Positions 45,977-56,200 of a stretch of DNA of 64,000 nucleotides are shown here, one piece after another. Each line of letters begins with the position of its first letter. Positions within the stretch are counted from its first letter, which is position 1. The stretch covers positions 1,364,001 to 1,428,000 of the forward strand of contig NZ_JABAIA010000001.1 of NCBI RefSeq assembly GCF_012641275.1. Reading direction: 5' to 3'. The stretch comes from Chitinophaga varians. Lineage in GTDB: Bacteria; Bacteroidota; Bacteroidia; Chitinophagales; Chitinophagaceae. The notes beneath the pieces are model-generated. The model was given only the letters and a program-made list of their open reading frames with translations. It ran no database searches and was not told where the DNA came from. The position numbers were made by a program, and so were the translations under genes.

Positions 45977-46930
45977 TTAGTGTTCTTCGTAAAAGCCCAT
46001 GCGGGAGAACTTATCGATCCTTTGCTCGATGCGTACATCGGGGTCGATTTTCTTCAGTTCTGCCAGTGTTTCCTTGATTTTAGTTTTCAGGATGGAAGCC
46101 ATTTCGTCCGGGTTTACGTGGGCGCCGCCCAGTGGTTCACGGACAAGGCCGTCTACCAGGCCGAACTGGCTCATGTAATCGGAAGTAAGTTTCAGTTCTT
46201 CTGCTGCTTTTTCCTTGAAGTTCCAGCTACGCCAGAGAATGGTGGAGCAGTTTTCCGGAGAGATCACTGTATACCAGCTGTTTTCGAGCATCAGCACGCG
46301 GTCGCCGATGCCGATGCCGAGTGCGCCACCAGAGGCGCCTTCGCCGATGATGATGCAGATAACCGGCACACGGAGCTTTACCATTTCAAAGAGGTTGCGG
46401 GCGATGGCCTCTGCCTGGCCTCTTTCTTCCGCTTCCAGGCCCGGATAAGCGCCGGGAGTATCGATGAGGGTTACAATGGGCTTGTTGAATCTTTCCGCCA
46501 GTTTCATGAGGCGGAGCGCTTTACGGTAGCCTTCCGGGTTGGCCATCCCAAAATTCCTGAGCTGGCGCATTTTAGTGTTCACCCCTTTCTGCTGACCGAT
46601 AAACATCACGGTTTCTCCATCCAGGTCAGCAAAGCCACCTACCATGGCTTTGTCGTCTCTCACATTCCGGTCGCCGTGCAGTTCCATAAAATTGGTGCAC
46701 ATTTTTTCGATATACGCCAAAGTATAGGGCCTATCCGGATGGCGGCTGAGCTGCACGCGCTGCCAGGCGGTGAGGTGGGTGTAGATGCTGAGACGGGTGT
46801 CTTCAATTTTCTGCTCGTATTCCTTCACAGTAGCAGAAACATCCACCCCGGACTTTTCACCATTCTCCTTCAGCTTAGCCAGCTGCTCATATAAATCCGC
46901 GATAGGTTTTTCGAAATCCAGGAATTGCAT
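45977..46930 (-). CDS. accA: Acetyl-CoA carboxylase carboxyltransferase subunit alpha
   Basis: 317 residues. Transfers the carboxyl group from biotin carrier protein to acetyl-CoA, together with AccD, for fatty acid synthesis. Signatures: [20 protein letters not shown] at the N-terminus, [20 protein letters not shown], the [18 protein letters not shown] segment, [22 protein letters not shown] and [13 protein letters not shown]. The length is normal. The partner accD is not in the window, as usual in Bacteroidota. Confidence 0.96.
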   Translation of the reverse strand: MQFLDFEKPIADLYEQLAKLKENGEKSGVDVSATVKEYEQKIEDTRLSIYTHLTAWQRVQLSRHPDRPYTLAYIEKMCTNFMELHGDRNVRDDKAMVGGFADLDGETVMFIGQQKGVNTKMRQLRNFGMANPEGYRKALRLMKLAERFNKPIVTLIDTPGAYPGLEAEERGQAEAIARNLFEMVKLRVPVICIIIGEGASGGALGIGIGDRVLMLENSWYTVISPENCSTILWRSWNFKEKAAEELKLTSDYMSQFGLVDGLVREPLGGAHVNPDEMASILKTKIKETLAELKKIDPDVRIEQRIDKFSRMGFYEEH

Positions 46931-46993
46931 AAATAGTTTAATTGGTTAAAGATCGGGTGTAAAGATAGTGCTGAAAATTTTTTTTAAAAAAGA

Positions 46994-47026
46994 TTTGCTT
47001 AATTGGAATCTTTGTTGCTATCTTTG
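46994..47026 (+). promoter_or_regulatory. Promoter of the tRNA-Asp gene
   Basis: TTTG at 46994-46997 and TATCTTTG at 47019-47026 are separated by 21 bp, close to the TTTG-N19-TAnnTTTG consensus. The tRNA begins 77 bp past the second box. Confidence 0.6.
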
Positions 47027-47102
47027 CAATCCCAAAACGGAACAACACAACGTCTTGGGACACAGAAAGATAGCTGGTAAAACAGCGCATTTTTTTGGGA
47101 AA

Positions 47103-47176
47103 GGATTGGTAGTTCAGTCGGTTAGAATGCCGCCCTGTCACGGCGGAGGTCGCGGGTTCGAGTCCCGTCCAGTCCG
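47103..47176 (+). tRNA. tRNA-Asp (anticodon GTC)
   Basis: A 74-nt clover leaf: acceptor GGATTGG pairs with CCAGTCC (one G-T pair), D arm with TTCAGTCGG, anticodon stem CCGCC/GGCGG with loop CTGTCAC (anticodon GTC at its centre), T arm GCGGGTTCGAGTCCCGT. The discriminator is G. CCA is not encoded, so it is added after transcription. Confidence 0.95.
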
Positions 47177-47187
47177 CAAGGATTAAA

Positions 47188-47215
47188 GGAACAGACACAA
47201 GTCTGTTCCTTTTTC
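47188..47215 (+). terminator. Terminator-like hairpin between the two tRNA genes
   Basis: A ten-base perfect stem AGGAACAGAC/GTCTGTTCCT with loop ACAA, followed by TTTTCTTTTC. It is an unexpected site in a tRNA pair, since tRNA-Tyr starts only about 20 bp later. Confidence 0.75.
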
Positions 47216-47233
47216 TTTTCTCTTTTCAATATC

Positions 47234-47316
47234 GGGCAGGTTCCAGAGCGGCCAAATGGGGCGGACTGTAAATCCGCTGTCTTTCGACTTCATAGGTTCG
47301 AATCCTATCCTGCCCA
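47234..47316 (+). tRNA. tRNA-Tyr (anticodon GTA)
   Basis: An 83-nt class II tRNA with a long variable arm. Acceptor GGGCAGG pairs with CCTGCCC, anticodon stem GCGGA/TCCGC with loop CTGTAAA (anticodon GTA), variable arm TGTCTTTCGACTTCA, T arm with GGTTCGAATCC. Discriminator A. CCA is not encoded. Confidence 0.95.
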
Positions 47317-47321
47317 CGCTA

Positions 47322-47357
47322 AAAAGCCTTCTGACGCAAGTTCAGGAGGCTTTTTCC
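47322..47357 (+). terminator. Intrinsic terminator after tRNA-Tyr
   Basis: AAAAAGCCTTCTGA against TCAGGAGGCTTTTT with one mismatch and a seven-base loop, ending in TTTTT. Confidence 0.8.
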
Positions 47358-47491
47358 ATTTTATGGCCGTTTGCAGTTTACATCCCTCCCATTACTGCAA
47401 ATTCTTTTGTTTCCCGGGTGATAATTGAAAGCCACAGGTATTAATTGTTCAAATGCGTTCTCTCATTTATCAACAAAAAACATCTGTAAAC

Positions 47492-47572
47492 ATGAAAAAA
47501 CAAACGAAAATTATTCTGTGTATCCTTTCAGTTACCTTGATCGGGTTCTGCCTGTATCATTTCCTTGGGTAA
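47492..47572 (+). CDS. 26-residue single-helix membrane peptide
   Basis: Reads M-K-K-Q-T-K, then a hydrophobic helix IILCILSVTLIGFCLYHFLG, and stop. The Lys-rich start followed by a 20-residue apolar stretch is typical of small membrane peptides. The next reading frame starts 18 bp later and the pair is closed by a strong terminator at 47817. Below the size usually annotated, so its reality rests on context. Confidence 0.45.
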   Translation: MKKQTKIILCILSVTLIGFCLYHFLG

Positions 47573-47590
47573 ACCATATAATCGTACACC

Positions 47591-47788
47591 ATGAAAGAAA
47601 GCATCAATGTATGGGGCATTAAGGAATATGAAGGCGATGGCGTCAGCTGTCCCATTATTCCCGCAAACCTGCCGTGGTATAAAAAAGCAGCGCTTACCTT
47701 TTTCAGGTTTGGCATATGCCCTGCTTGTATTGTTATGAGCCTGGGTTATAGTGTCCGGAGATCCTTCAGGGGTAAAAACAGTGTATAA
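47591..47788 (+). CDS. 65-residue protein of unknown function
   Basis: Starts MKESINVWGIKEYEG, has a Cys in VSCPIIP and a mildly hydrophobic segment with two further Cys (ALTFFRFGICPACIVM), then a basic tail (SVRRSFRGKNSV). I do not recognise it. Its place directly behind the 26-residue membrane peptide and in front of a terminator supports a two-gene unit. It might be a small regulatory or toxin/antitoxin type of pair, but nothing in the sequence proves that. Confidence 0.55.
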   Translation: MKESINVWGIKEYEGDGVSCPIIPANLPWYKKAALTFFRFGICPACIVMSLGYSVRRSFRGKNSV

Positions 47789-47816
47789 ACGGCCGGTTTC
47801 ACCCCCCAACCATCCG

Positions 47817-47847
47817 GAGGAATAGTGGATAACTATTCCTCTTTTTA
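47817..47847 (+). terminator. Intrinsic terminator after the micro-ORF pair
   Basis: Nine-base perfect stem GAGGAATAG/CTATTCCTC (47817-47841), loop TGGATAA, then TTTTTATTTTTT. It lies 29 bp beyond the 65-residue frame and shows that this stretch is transcribed from the left. The remaining bases to 48083 form the leader of the RHS-like gene. Confidence 0.88.
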
Positions 47848-48083
47848 TTTTTTCAAATAAAGTACCGCCATTTCGTGCGGCCAGCAACGTTACCCGGGAA
47901 CATATAAATTCAAAAAAATTCAGAAGATATATTATATTAGTAACGCCAAAAAAGAGGTCAACCAAAATTTTCTGTACGGTGGCACTGACCATACCACCAG
48001 TATACTGTTCGGAATGTCCTTTACCCACGGGCATTTTTTAAATGCAAAACATGAATTGTTGATAATCCTTATACTGCTTTTTT

Positions 48084-51000
48084 ATGAAGAACTATGTAAA
48101 CAGGTTTGTTAAATCACTCGGCATTCTCTTTGTCCTGCTGTATTTTATCTTTATGCTTCCTGCGTTGGTGCTGGGACAGGACCCTAACGGCAATTCTACA
48201 TTTAACGTGATTGCGCCCTCTCCCACTGCTGCTGCTATGGATAAATTTGCATTGGTGCCGGTAGGTTATTATACCGGTGTTCCCAATATCAACATACCGG
48301 TTTTTACGTATACCATTCCCCGTTTGAACTATCATTTGGCTATTGATATGAGTTATCATTCAGGTGGTATCAAAGTAGACGAGATGCCTTCAAATGTAGG
48401 CATTGGCTGGTCATTAGGGGCAGGGGGATCTGTTAACCGGAGCACAGTAGGCCTTCCGGATGATTACCCTTCCGTTGGCTTTATGTATGCGCCTCCCTTT
48501 AACCAAACCAAACAGATGCTGGAGAGGTATTCTTTTGGCCAGGAAGACAGTGAGCCGGATGTCTTTACTTTCAACTTCAATGGCATTTCCGGAAAATTTT
48601 ATATCGGGAAAAGAAAAAACAATGTCAATCAAATTATGCTGGCTACCCGGTCGGGCGTGAGGATAGAACTGTTGCGCAGTGGTCTTCCCGCAAACGACAG
48701 CCCTATAGACGGCTTTATCATTACGAATACCGACGGTGTAAAATATGTCTTCGATGTGAAAGAAACTACTGCCACACGTTATACCAACCTTGGCGATGTG
48801 ACCTATACCTCGGCCTGGCATCTCTCTAAAGTGGTCCTGCCGGTACCAGGCATAAGCATTCTTTATGAATATGAGGGATATCATTCAGTATATACTACCG
48901 GCATCTCCCAAACCCGGGAATATCTCCTGAAATTCAATATACCCGGAGACAATCCGGCGGAGAACTTCAGGACATCAACCGGTAGCGTTGATATATACGG
49001 TAAAAGGATTTCCAGGATAGTATTGCCGGGAAACAGGGATGTCCGGTTTAAATATGGAAATGCCAGGACAGACCTTCCCGGAGACCAGCAGCTGGACAGC
49101 ATCATCTATGACACGCGCAACCAAAGAGGTGTGAAACTTAATTACGACTATTCTGTCGGCAACAGGCTAACCCTTACCAGCGTACAGGAATTTGCGGGCA
49201 GCCAACAGAAACCAGCCCACGTCTTTACCTATAATCCAGGTTTACCCGCCAGATTATCCTATAGCCAGGACCACTGGGGATACCATAATGGAAAAAACAA
49301 TGTAACCCTGATACCAAAGCTGGAAGACTTTGAAAAATATATATTCGCTAACACCGGTACAGGAACGCCTCCTGCCAATTCAACACTGGCCGGCGACCGG
49401 AGCGTAGACTCGACCGCAGCGCTGGCAGGATTACTTAACAAAATAACCTACCCCACAGGAGGGACAACCACCTTCGAATATGAGCCTAACCGGGTATCAG
49501 ACACCATCATGCGCCGATACTACCGGAGCAAGACAGAATCTACTTTCCTGAATGGATATGAAACAACCCGAAGCAAAGTATTCTCTATTTATAACGACAG
49601 ACAGGCCGGAGCAATTGATTTCACCTTTTACTTTCGCGACTATCCCTATGGGCTGGACACACGTTTTGCATTTGCATTCGATATAAAGAGCCTCGATGGG
49701 ACCAAAACTTATGGCTCTGCCACCTTTGGCTATAGTGATACTAATGGGAAGACGGTGGTCCGCAGCAACTTACTGAGCATGCCAGCCGGACAGTACCAGA
49801 TCGTATGGAGCTCCACCTACACAGATCCGCTGGACAACCCATTCACCTTCTCTTTAAAATGGAATGAGATCGTGCCGGATTCCATGATAATACCCAGCTT
49901 TCTCACCGGCGGATGCAGGATAAGAAAAATCGAGGTCCTAGATGGTTTTACCAATGTTATACAGTCACGCAGCTTCAGGTATGTTCAGGAAGATGGCATT
50001 ACCTCTTCAGGGGTAATGGGCAAGCTTCCTGTTTATGACCGTATCTATGACACCAGAAAATACAAAATTACAGAGGTAGGAGGCCAGCCTGTTAAAAACT
50101 TAAGTACTGCCACCTACTTCACCAGGGCCAGCAATCCTACCCAGGCTATGCTATACACATCCGGCAGCCCGATTGGTTACCAAAGAGTGGAAGAAATACT
50201 TCCCAATGGAAAAAACGTGTACAAATACTCTTCTTTCAAAGATTCGCGATCTAATGTAGAGAATCTGTTCCCTAACCCTCCCGCCTATCTGAAAGACTGG
50301 GAACTGGGGCTGCAGAAAGAAATGTATGCATATGACACCAACGGTAAACTGGTAAAAAAGGTCCTTTCCTACTATCAAACTCCCGCCATGGCCAGCGAGC
50401 CAGGTACACTTGATGCACTCAAAGCAGCACAGGACAAATTCGCATACGACGATGGCAGAGACCCTTCCGGTGAAACATTTGTATACATGGAGTACCCCAC
50501 TCCCATGGGATGTGCATTACAAGACAGTACCGTTCAGACAGTTTACACGTCCACAGGAGATTCCATCGTTAACCGGACTCATTACACTTACGAGTCTTTC
50601 GACGCCTTCCGGCATTATCAACCCTTATCCATTGCAGAAGAGATCAGCGACGGATGGAAAAAATCCTATTTCGCTTACCCTACGGATTACACTGCCGGCA
50701 CAGCTTTCATCGACAGCATGGTCAATAAAAATATTCTAATCCTGCCGGTAGAACAAGTGAGTACAAAGAACAATAGAATCACGTCGGGCAGCGCCACACA
50801 TTACAACCCGGCAAATCCAGGCATGCCTGCTCAAACATACCGGCTGGAAACAGACCAGGGCATTCCTTATGCCAGCTTCAAGTTTTCCAATCAGTTACCT
50901 GGCGTACTTCCGGCAGGCAACAAATCCGCTTTTGTAAAAGACAGCCGCTATCAACCGGAAAACACGGTGACTACCGGAGACGCCGGCTGCATCCTCTCAG

Positions 51001-51368
51001 TCCAGAAAAACAACGATATTCCCGTATCCTATCTGTGGGGATATCAACAGCAATTCCCTGTAGCCCGCATTACCGGCGCCACCTATACGCAGGCAGCTTC
51101 GCTGGTGGACCTGAACGTACTGAACAACCCCGCCAGTGATCAACAACTCAGGAGCGAACTAAACAAACTGAGAACAGGTCTGAACAACGCTACCGTCAGC
51201 ACGTACACCTATGACCCATTACTGGGAGCAACAAGTGAGACAGACCCTTCGGGTAAAACTGTTTATTACGAATATGACACATTTGGCCGCCTGAAACTGA
51301 TCAAAGACATAAATGGTAAAATTGTAAAGCAGTTCGACTACCAATACCAGGTACCTGCCGCCCAATAG
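48084..51368 (+). CDS. Secreted RHS/YD-repeat-like protein without a toxin tip
   Basis: 1094 residues. Signal peptide in VNRFVKSLGILFVLLYFIFM (cleavage near LVLG-Q). The long beta-rich body shows the Bacteroidota RHS-associated N-terminal pattern, for example YYTGVPNINIPVFTYTIPR, MSYHSGGIKVDEMPSNVGIG and WSLGAGGSVNRS. The end carries YD-repeat motifs (YDPLLGATSETDPSGKTVYY, YEYDTFGRLKLIKDINGK). It stops at DYQYQVPAAQ, with no RHS core box PxxxxDPxGL and no variable toxin. Such short RHS-like proteins are common in Chitinophaga relatives; their role is not known to me. No clear T9SS domain. Confidence 0.75.
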   Translation: MKNYVNRFVKSLGILFVLLYFIFMLPALVLGQDPNGNSTFNVIAPSPTAAAMDKFALVPVGYYTGVPNINIPVFTYTIPRLNYHLAIDMSYHSGGIKVDEMPSNVGIGWSLGAGGSVNRSTVGLPDDYPSVGFMYAPPFNQTKQMLERYSFGQEDSEPDVFTFNFNGISGKFYIGKRKNNVNQIMLATRSGVRIELLRSGLPANDSPIDGFIITNTDGVKYVFDVKETTATRYTNLGDVTYTSAWHLSKVVLPVPGISILYEYEGYHSVYTTGISQTREYLLKFNIPGDNPAENFRTSTGSVDIYGKRISRIVLPGNRDVRFKYGNARTDLPGDQQLDSIIYDTRNQRGVKLNYDYSVGNRLTLTSVQEFAGSQQKPAHVFTYNPGLPARLSYSQDHWGYHNGKNNVTLIPKLEDFEKYIFANTGTGTPPANSTLAGDRSVDSTAALAGLLNKITYPTGGTTTFEYEPNRVSDTIMRRYYRSKTESTFLNGYETTRSKVFSIYNDRQAGAIDFTFYFRDYPYGLDTRFAFAFDIKSLDGTKTYGSATFGYSDTNGKTVVRSNLLSMPAGQYQIVWSSTYTDPLDNPFTFSLKWNEIVPDSMIIPSFLTGGCRIRKIEVLDGFTNVIQSRSFRYVQEDGITSSGVMGKLPVYDRIYDTRKYKITEVGGQPVKNLSTATYFTRASNPTQAMLYTSGSPIGYQRVEEILPNGKNVYKYSSFKDSRSNVENLFPNPPAYLKDWELGLQKEMYAYDTNGKLVKKVLSYYQTPAMASEPGTLDALKAAQDKFAYDDGRDPSGETFVYMEYPTPMGCALQDSTVQTVYTSTGDSIVNRTHYTYESFDAFRHYQPLSIAEEISDGWKKSYFAYPTDYTAGTAFIDSMVNKNILILPVEQVSTKNNRITSGSATHYNPANPGMPAQTYRLETDQGIPYASFKFSNQLPGVLPAGNKSAFVKDSRYQPENTVTTGDAGCILSVQKNNDIPVSYLWGYQQQFPVARITGATYTQAASLVDLNVLNNPASDQQLRSELNKLRTGLNNATVSTYTYDPLLGATSETDPSGKTVYYEYDTFGRLKLIKDINGKIVKQFDYQYQVPAAQ

Positions 51369-51372
51369 CAAC

Positions 51373-51420
51373 ACGGGGCATGCCTCTCATAACAATATCG
51401 TCAGGCATGCCCCGTTTTTC
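51373..51420 (+). terminator. Intrinsic terminator after the RHS-like gene
   Basis: Thirteen-base stem ACGGGGCATGCCT/AGGCATGCCCCGT with a loop of about 16 bases, followed by TTTTTC. Confidence 0.85.
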
Positions 51421-51476
51421 TTAATACTCCCTTAATACAAATTCTTTTTCTTTGCAGTCAACACCACGATAACAAT

Positions 51477-52031
51477 ATGCCGCATGAGGACATTTCAGGC
51501 CCGATAGACCGATGGCTGCAGGGAGATGATACCGCTTTTGAAGCGGTATTTCATTATTACCGCCAAAGGCTGCTGCGTTACACTTTCCGTTATCTCAAAA
51601 ACGAGACGGATGCCGAAGACCTCACCACAGACATACTGGTCAAAGTCTGGCAGTGCCGGCAGTCCGTCACTAACCCCGCTACTTTTGAAAACTACCTGTT
51701 TACCATTGCCCGCAACCGTGTTATCAAAGCATGGCAGAAAAAAGTAGACCACCTGTTTTCCCTTGATGCAGGCGGAGAAGCCACCGATCCGGCCACAGCC
51801 AATGACCCTGTGCTGTATGGAGAATTAATGCGTCATTACCAGGAAAGTCTTGCCGGCCTTCCCGAGCAACGGCGCCGGATATTCCTGTTGCACCGGGAAC
51901 AAAACCTCACTTACAAGGAAATCGCCCAACAGTTGAACATCTCCCCAAAAACAGTAGAAAACCAGATCTCCGCCACATTAAAACAATTACGCACACAACT
52001 CGCCCAACATCTGGCCTCCATCATTTTATAG
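51477..52031 (+). CDS. ECF RNA polymerase sigma factor, FecI-like
   Basis: 184 residues. Sigma region 2 is HYYRQRLLRYTFRYLKNETD with AEDLTTDILVKVW. Region 4 is LPEQRRRIFLLHREQNLTYK, EIAQQLNISPKTVENQISAT. It is followed at a distance of 83 bp by a FecR-type regulator and then a TonB-dependent receptor, the classical order in which the sigma factor is released when the receptor binds its ligand. It probably drives its own locus. Confidence 0.92.
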   Translation: MPHEDISGPIDRWLQGDDTAFEAVFHYYRQRLLRYTFRYLKNETDAEDLTTDILVKVWQCRQSVTNPATFENYLFTIARNRVIKAWQKKVDHLFSLDAGGEATDPATANDPVLYGELMRHYQESLAGLPEQRRRIFLLHREQNLTYKEIAQQLNISPKTVENQISATLKQLRTQLAQHLASIIL

Positions 52032-52114
52032 CCAGTGTTAATAAATTGTTACGCCATAGGGGAATATTAACGCGGAGGGATATACGCAGGTAAAAGCATT
52101 AAACACCTGTCTGT

Positions 52115-53122
52115 ATGCAGCAGCAACCCGTAGACAAAACACTTATCAGGATTTATATAAATGACCGGTGTACCCAGGAACAACTGGCCATGATCCAGCA
52201 GTACCTGCGCCATCCCGCCTATGAGGAAAGCCTTCAGGAATGGCTGTTGCAGGACTGGCAGCAAGTCTCCGGTGAAACATACGCACCTGAAACTGATGCA
52301 GACAAAAAGTACGAGGAATACCTTGCTTTGGTAAAACCGTCAACGCCTGTAAAACAGTTACCACGTGTCCGTTGGTGGAAAATTGCTGCAGCGGCGGCAT
52401 TCGCAGGCATTATTCTACTCACCGGCCGGCACTGGCAGCAAAACCAGCAACAACGGGCTTTACGGGAACAGCAATGGGTACAGTTGCATAATGAAGCCGG
52501 CAAAAGGATCAGCATCATACTGCCCGACAGTTCGCAGGTATACCTGGACGCCGCCAGCAGCCTGCGATACAACAAGAACTATAGCGTCACCAACCGGAAA
52601 ATCATTCTTGAAGGAGAAGCATACTTCATTGTAAAACATGGTGGCAGGCATCCTTTCAGCGTTCAAACGAATAACCTTACCACCGTTGATATTGGTACCG
52701 CTTTCAACGTCCGTTATCGTAACACGGAGCCTTCCATCAAAGTGGCGGTTGCCGAAGGGGCCGTCAATGTTATAGATCAGGAGCAGCCCGCAGCAGGCAA
52801 CATAGCCTCGTTGACCCAAAGGCAGCTGTTAGTCTTCGATACCGGCACTCATCAGGCCACCGTACACACGCTGTCCGATACAGAGCGCATTGGCGCATGG
52901 CGGCATGGCATACTGGCATTCCGTAAACAATCCCTGAAAGAAGTGGCAGCCGAGCTGGAACGGTACTATGGCATCAGCATTCGTTTTGCCAGACCGGAAC
53001 TTGCCGACGGCATCATCACCACCACCCTTCATCAGGCCACGGCAGGGGAAGCACTGGACATTGTAGCCATGACAGCCGGTGTAACCATAAAAAAGTCCGG
53101 TCAAACCGTATTGATACAATAA
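52115..53122 (+). CDS. FecR-type anti-sigma factor
   Basis: 335 residues: cytoplasmic N-terminal part (1-85) that would bind the sigma factor, one transmembrane helix WWKIAAAAAFAGIILLTG (about 88-106), a periplasmic FecR domain (IILPDSSQVYLDAASSLRYN, VKHGGRHPFSVQTNNLTTVD, IGTAFNVRYRN), and a C-terminal DUF4974-like region (FRKQSLKEVAAELERYYGIS). It transmits the receptor signal across the inner membrane. The sequence order sigma, anti-sigma, receptor is intact. Confidence 0.92.
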   Translation: MQQQPVDKTLIRIYINDRCTQEQLAMIQQYLRHPAYEESLQEWLLQDWQQVSGETYAPETDADKKYEEYLALVKPSTPVKQLPRVRWWKIAAAAAFAGIILLTGRHWQQNQQQRALREQQWVQLHNEAGKRISIILPDSSQVYLDAASSLRYNKNYSVTNRKIILEGEAYFIVKHGGRHPFSVQTNNLTTVDIGTAFNVRYRNTEPSIKVAVAEGAVNVIDQEQPAAGNIASLTQRQLLVFDTGTHQATVHTLSDTERIGAWRHGILAFRKQSLKEVAAELERYYGISIRFARPELADGIITTTLHQATAGEALDIVAMTAGVTIKKSGQTVLIQ

Positions 53123-53230
53123 AAAATCCGCTCCTGCTGACAGAAGCGGAAATAAACATGCGCTATGAAAGCCGCCGGGGACGGGAATCCAAAGGCGGCC
53201 ATTTCCATAACACAAACAACAATTAAAAGT

Positions 53231-56200
53231 ATGAAAAAAATCCGAACGGGGCATTTGAGCATGCTGCCCCGAAAAACGTTCAGTACTCTTTTACTGGGAT
53301 GCCTGCTGGTATTGAACGTTGCGTTATCAGCACAAGATGCCGGCAAAAAAATATCCGTGCGATTCAGGAACACCCCGTTACGGGAAGCCTGCACCCAGCT
53401 TGAACAACAAACAGGCTTCAGTTTCTCCTATTCCGAAAACTCCCTGTCAGCCTATGGCAAAAATGTTACACTCTCCTTATCAGATGCAGCGTTGACAAGT
53501 GTGCTGACAAGCATCTTCGACAAAAGCCCGATCACTTATACCATCAAAGGGAAACTGATCTTCCTCGTTCCGGACCCTGCTTACAAAGCCGCCTCCGACC
53601 CTGCTAAAAAAGTGCCCGGGCGCGTGACCGGCAAAGTGATTGACGAAGGAAACGGCGACCCGCTGCCCGACGTCACCATCCGTATTGGGGACAAAGGCAC
53701 CACCAGCGCAAAAGACGGGTCATTCAGCGTTGTCCTGCCCCAGGGAACCTATCAGGCTGAAGTATCCTCTATCGGCTATGTTTCCAAGCTGATTACCGAC
53801 ATAGATGTAAAAGACGCCACCGCCTCCGACGTAAACATTACCCTCAAAAGAGAGAAAAAAACACTGGCTGGCGTAGTGGTCACCTCTTCCGTAAAAAAAG
53901 AAACTATCAATGCGCTCTATGCCCGTCAGAAGAACGAAGCCGGCATCATCAACGGCATCAGCAGGGAACAGATTGCGGCATTGCCTGACAAAAACGTGGG
54001 CGAAACCCTGAAACGGATTTCCGGTATCAGCACCAACGACAACCGGCGTGTAGTAGTACGCGGTATTGCCGAGCGGTACAATCTTGCCATGATGGACGGC
54101 GCCATACTGCCCAGCACCGACGTGCAGGTACGCGATTTCGAATTTGACATCATCCCCAGCAACCTGATTGATAATGTGATCGTATCCAAAACCTCCACAC
54201 CAGACATGAGCTTTGGTTTTGGTGGCGGCCTTATACAGGTGAACACGTTCGCCATCCCGCAGCAGAACTTTACTACCATCGGCATCGGCGGAAAATACAT
54301 AGCAGGCAGCACCGGGAAAGAATTCCTGGGCTATGGCCGTGGCAATAAAGACTATCTGGGCTTTGACGACGGCAGCAGAGAGCATTTCCCGGACGACCTG
54401 CTGACCTTCAACAACCAAAATTATAACCCCAAAAATCCCAATGCCCCGCCAACACCGGGCGTTGCACAGATAACACCGGCGATGATCGCCGAACAAAACA
54501 AAAGAATAGGTGGACTGGAAAGAATGGGCACCAGGACCTACAGGGCGGTGCCCGGCCAGAACTACCAGTTCAGCCTTGGCCGCAGCTATCAGCTGAAGCA
54601 ACATCGTTTAGGTTTTGTAGGCTCCATTAGCTATCGCAATGAACAGTCGATTGATGATATCTCCCACTTTGAACGGGGCGACTGGGAGAAAATTGGCGCG
54701 CCCGCCTATGATGCCGTCACCGGTGATCAATTACAGCCCACCACTTCCAAACACTATAATTTTAACACCACCTGGGGCGCCTTGCTCAACATGGGCTGGA
54801 GCACCAAAAACCATAAAATCACAGTACGTAACTTCTATTCCCGGGTGTTCAACAACCAGTTTTCCCGCCTTGTAGGCTGGGGTAACGAGATTGGCTATGA
54901 AGATGCTCCTGCTGTCAGGGAATACGACCGTCCCAAATTTATCGACCTGCTGCAAAACCGCATCGGTGGCGAGCATACGCTGGGGGCTTTTCAGTTTGAC
55001 TGGAACGTGGCCCGCAACAAGCTGACCAACCTGGAAAAAGACGCAGTGGAAGCCTGGCTGGTGCCTACCCGTACGCTCAACAACACCACGCATAATGTTA
55101 TGCCCAGCGGTGTTACCAACCCGGGCAACGGCACCTTCAACAGAGCGCAGTATTTATATGAAGAAACCAACAAAATAGCGGAAGCCGCCCTGAGCTATCA
55201 TTTCAAAACACTGGGACAAAAACAAACCGTCAAAGCCGGTTACCAGTTTATGGAGCGTCAGGGATTATATGACTGGATGGTTTTACCTATAGGCTCTGTA
55301 GAACCGCAGGGCAGCGCCTATCCTTTTGTGCCGGTACAGGAATGGACCAGGTACCTGGCATTCAATGATCCGTTGAAAGACCTGATGTATTATCCCGCTT
55401 CGTTCTCCCGTAACAGTTATGAAGGAAAAAATACCAATCAGGCAGTTTATGGCATGATGGACAACCGTATTACCAGCTGGTTGCGCCTCGTATGGGGAAT
55501 CAGGGCAGAGTATTATCAATACGAAAGGCTGAAAAACGGCTCCAACGACCTCACTATCGCCACGATGATAGAACAGGGAGAAAAGCTTAAATATGTTGAT
55601 CCGGAAAGCGGCAAGATCGTCTCTCCTTTCGCAGATCCTACCTCAGAAGAAAAAAAGTGGCGTTACCTTCCTTCCGCCAGTCTCACCGCCACACCGATAA
55701 AAGACTTCAACATCAGGGCAGCCTACGCGCAATCAGTAGTAAGGCCTGCACTGATCGAGAACTCGCGTATGATACGTTATGACCCAGGAATAGGCGCTTA
55801 CCGTCGCAATGAAGGCGTGTTGTCTACCCTGATAGACCACTACGATCTGCGTCTGGAATGGTATCCTCAGCCTGGTGAAGTCATCTCCGCAGGCTTCTTT
55901 TATAAGTATTTCGATAAACCAGTGGAGATATACCGCATGCAGCCGGATGCCACCATGAGGGTATACGTGACCACCCAAAACTCTGAATGGGCCAAGGTGA
56001 AAGGCTGGGAATTTGATATCCGTAAACGGCTTGGGTTTATGAACCCCGGCTGGAAATGGCTGAACAATATCTTCGTGAGCGGCAACCTTACGCTTCAAAG
56101 TTCTGAAGTGCAGTCCAGCATCTTCCAGGGGAAAGGTCTTTCGGAAGATAAATATGGTGTCCGGTATGAATACCGCACCAAAACGCTGCAGAAAGAAAAA

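Noticed and set aside
51200..51368. Possible toxin tip at the end of the RHS-like protein
   Set aside because: The sequence after the last YD motif is only about ten residues, so there is no room for a toxin domain.
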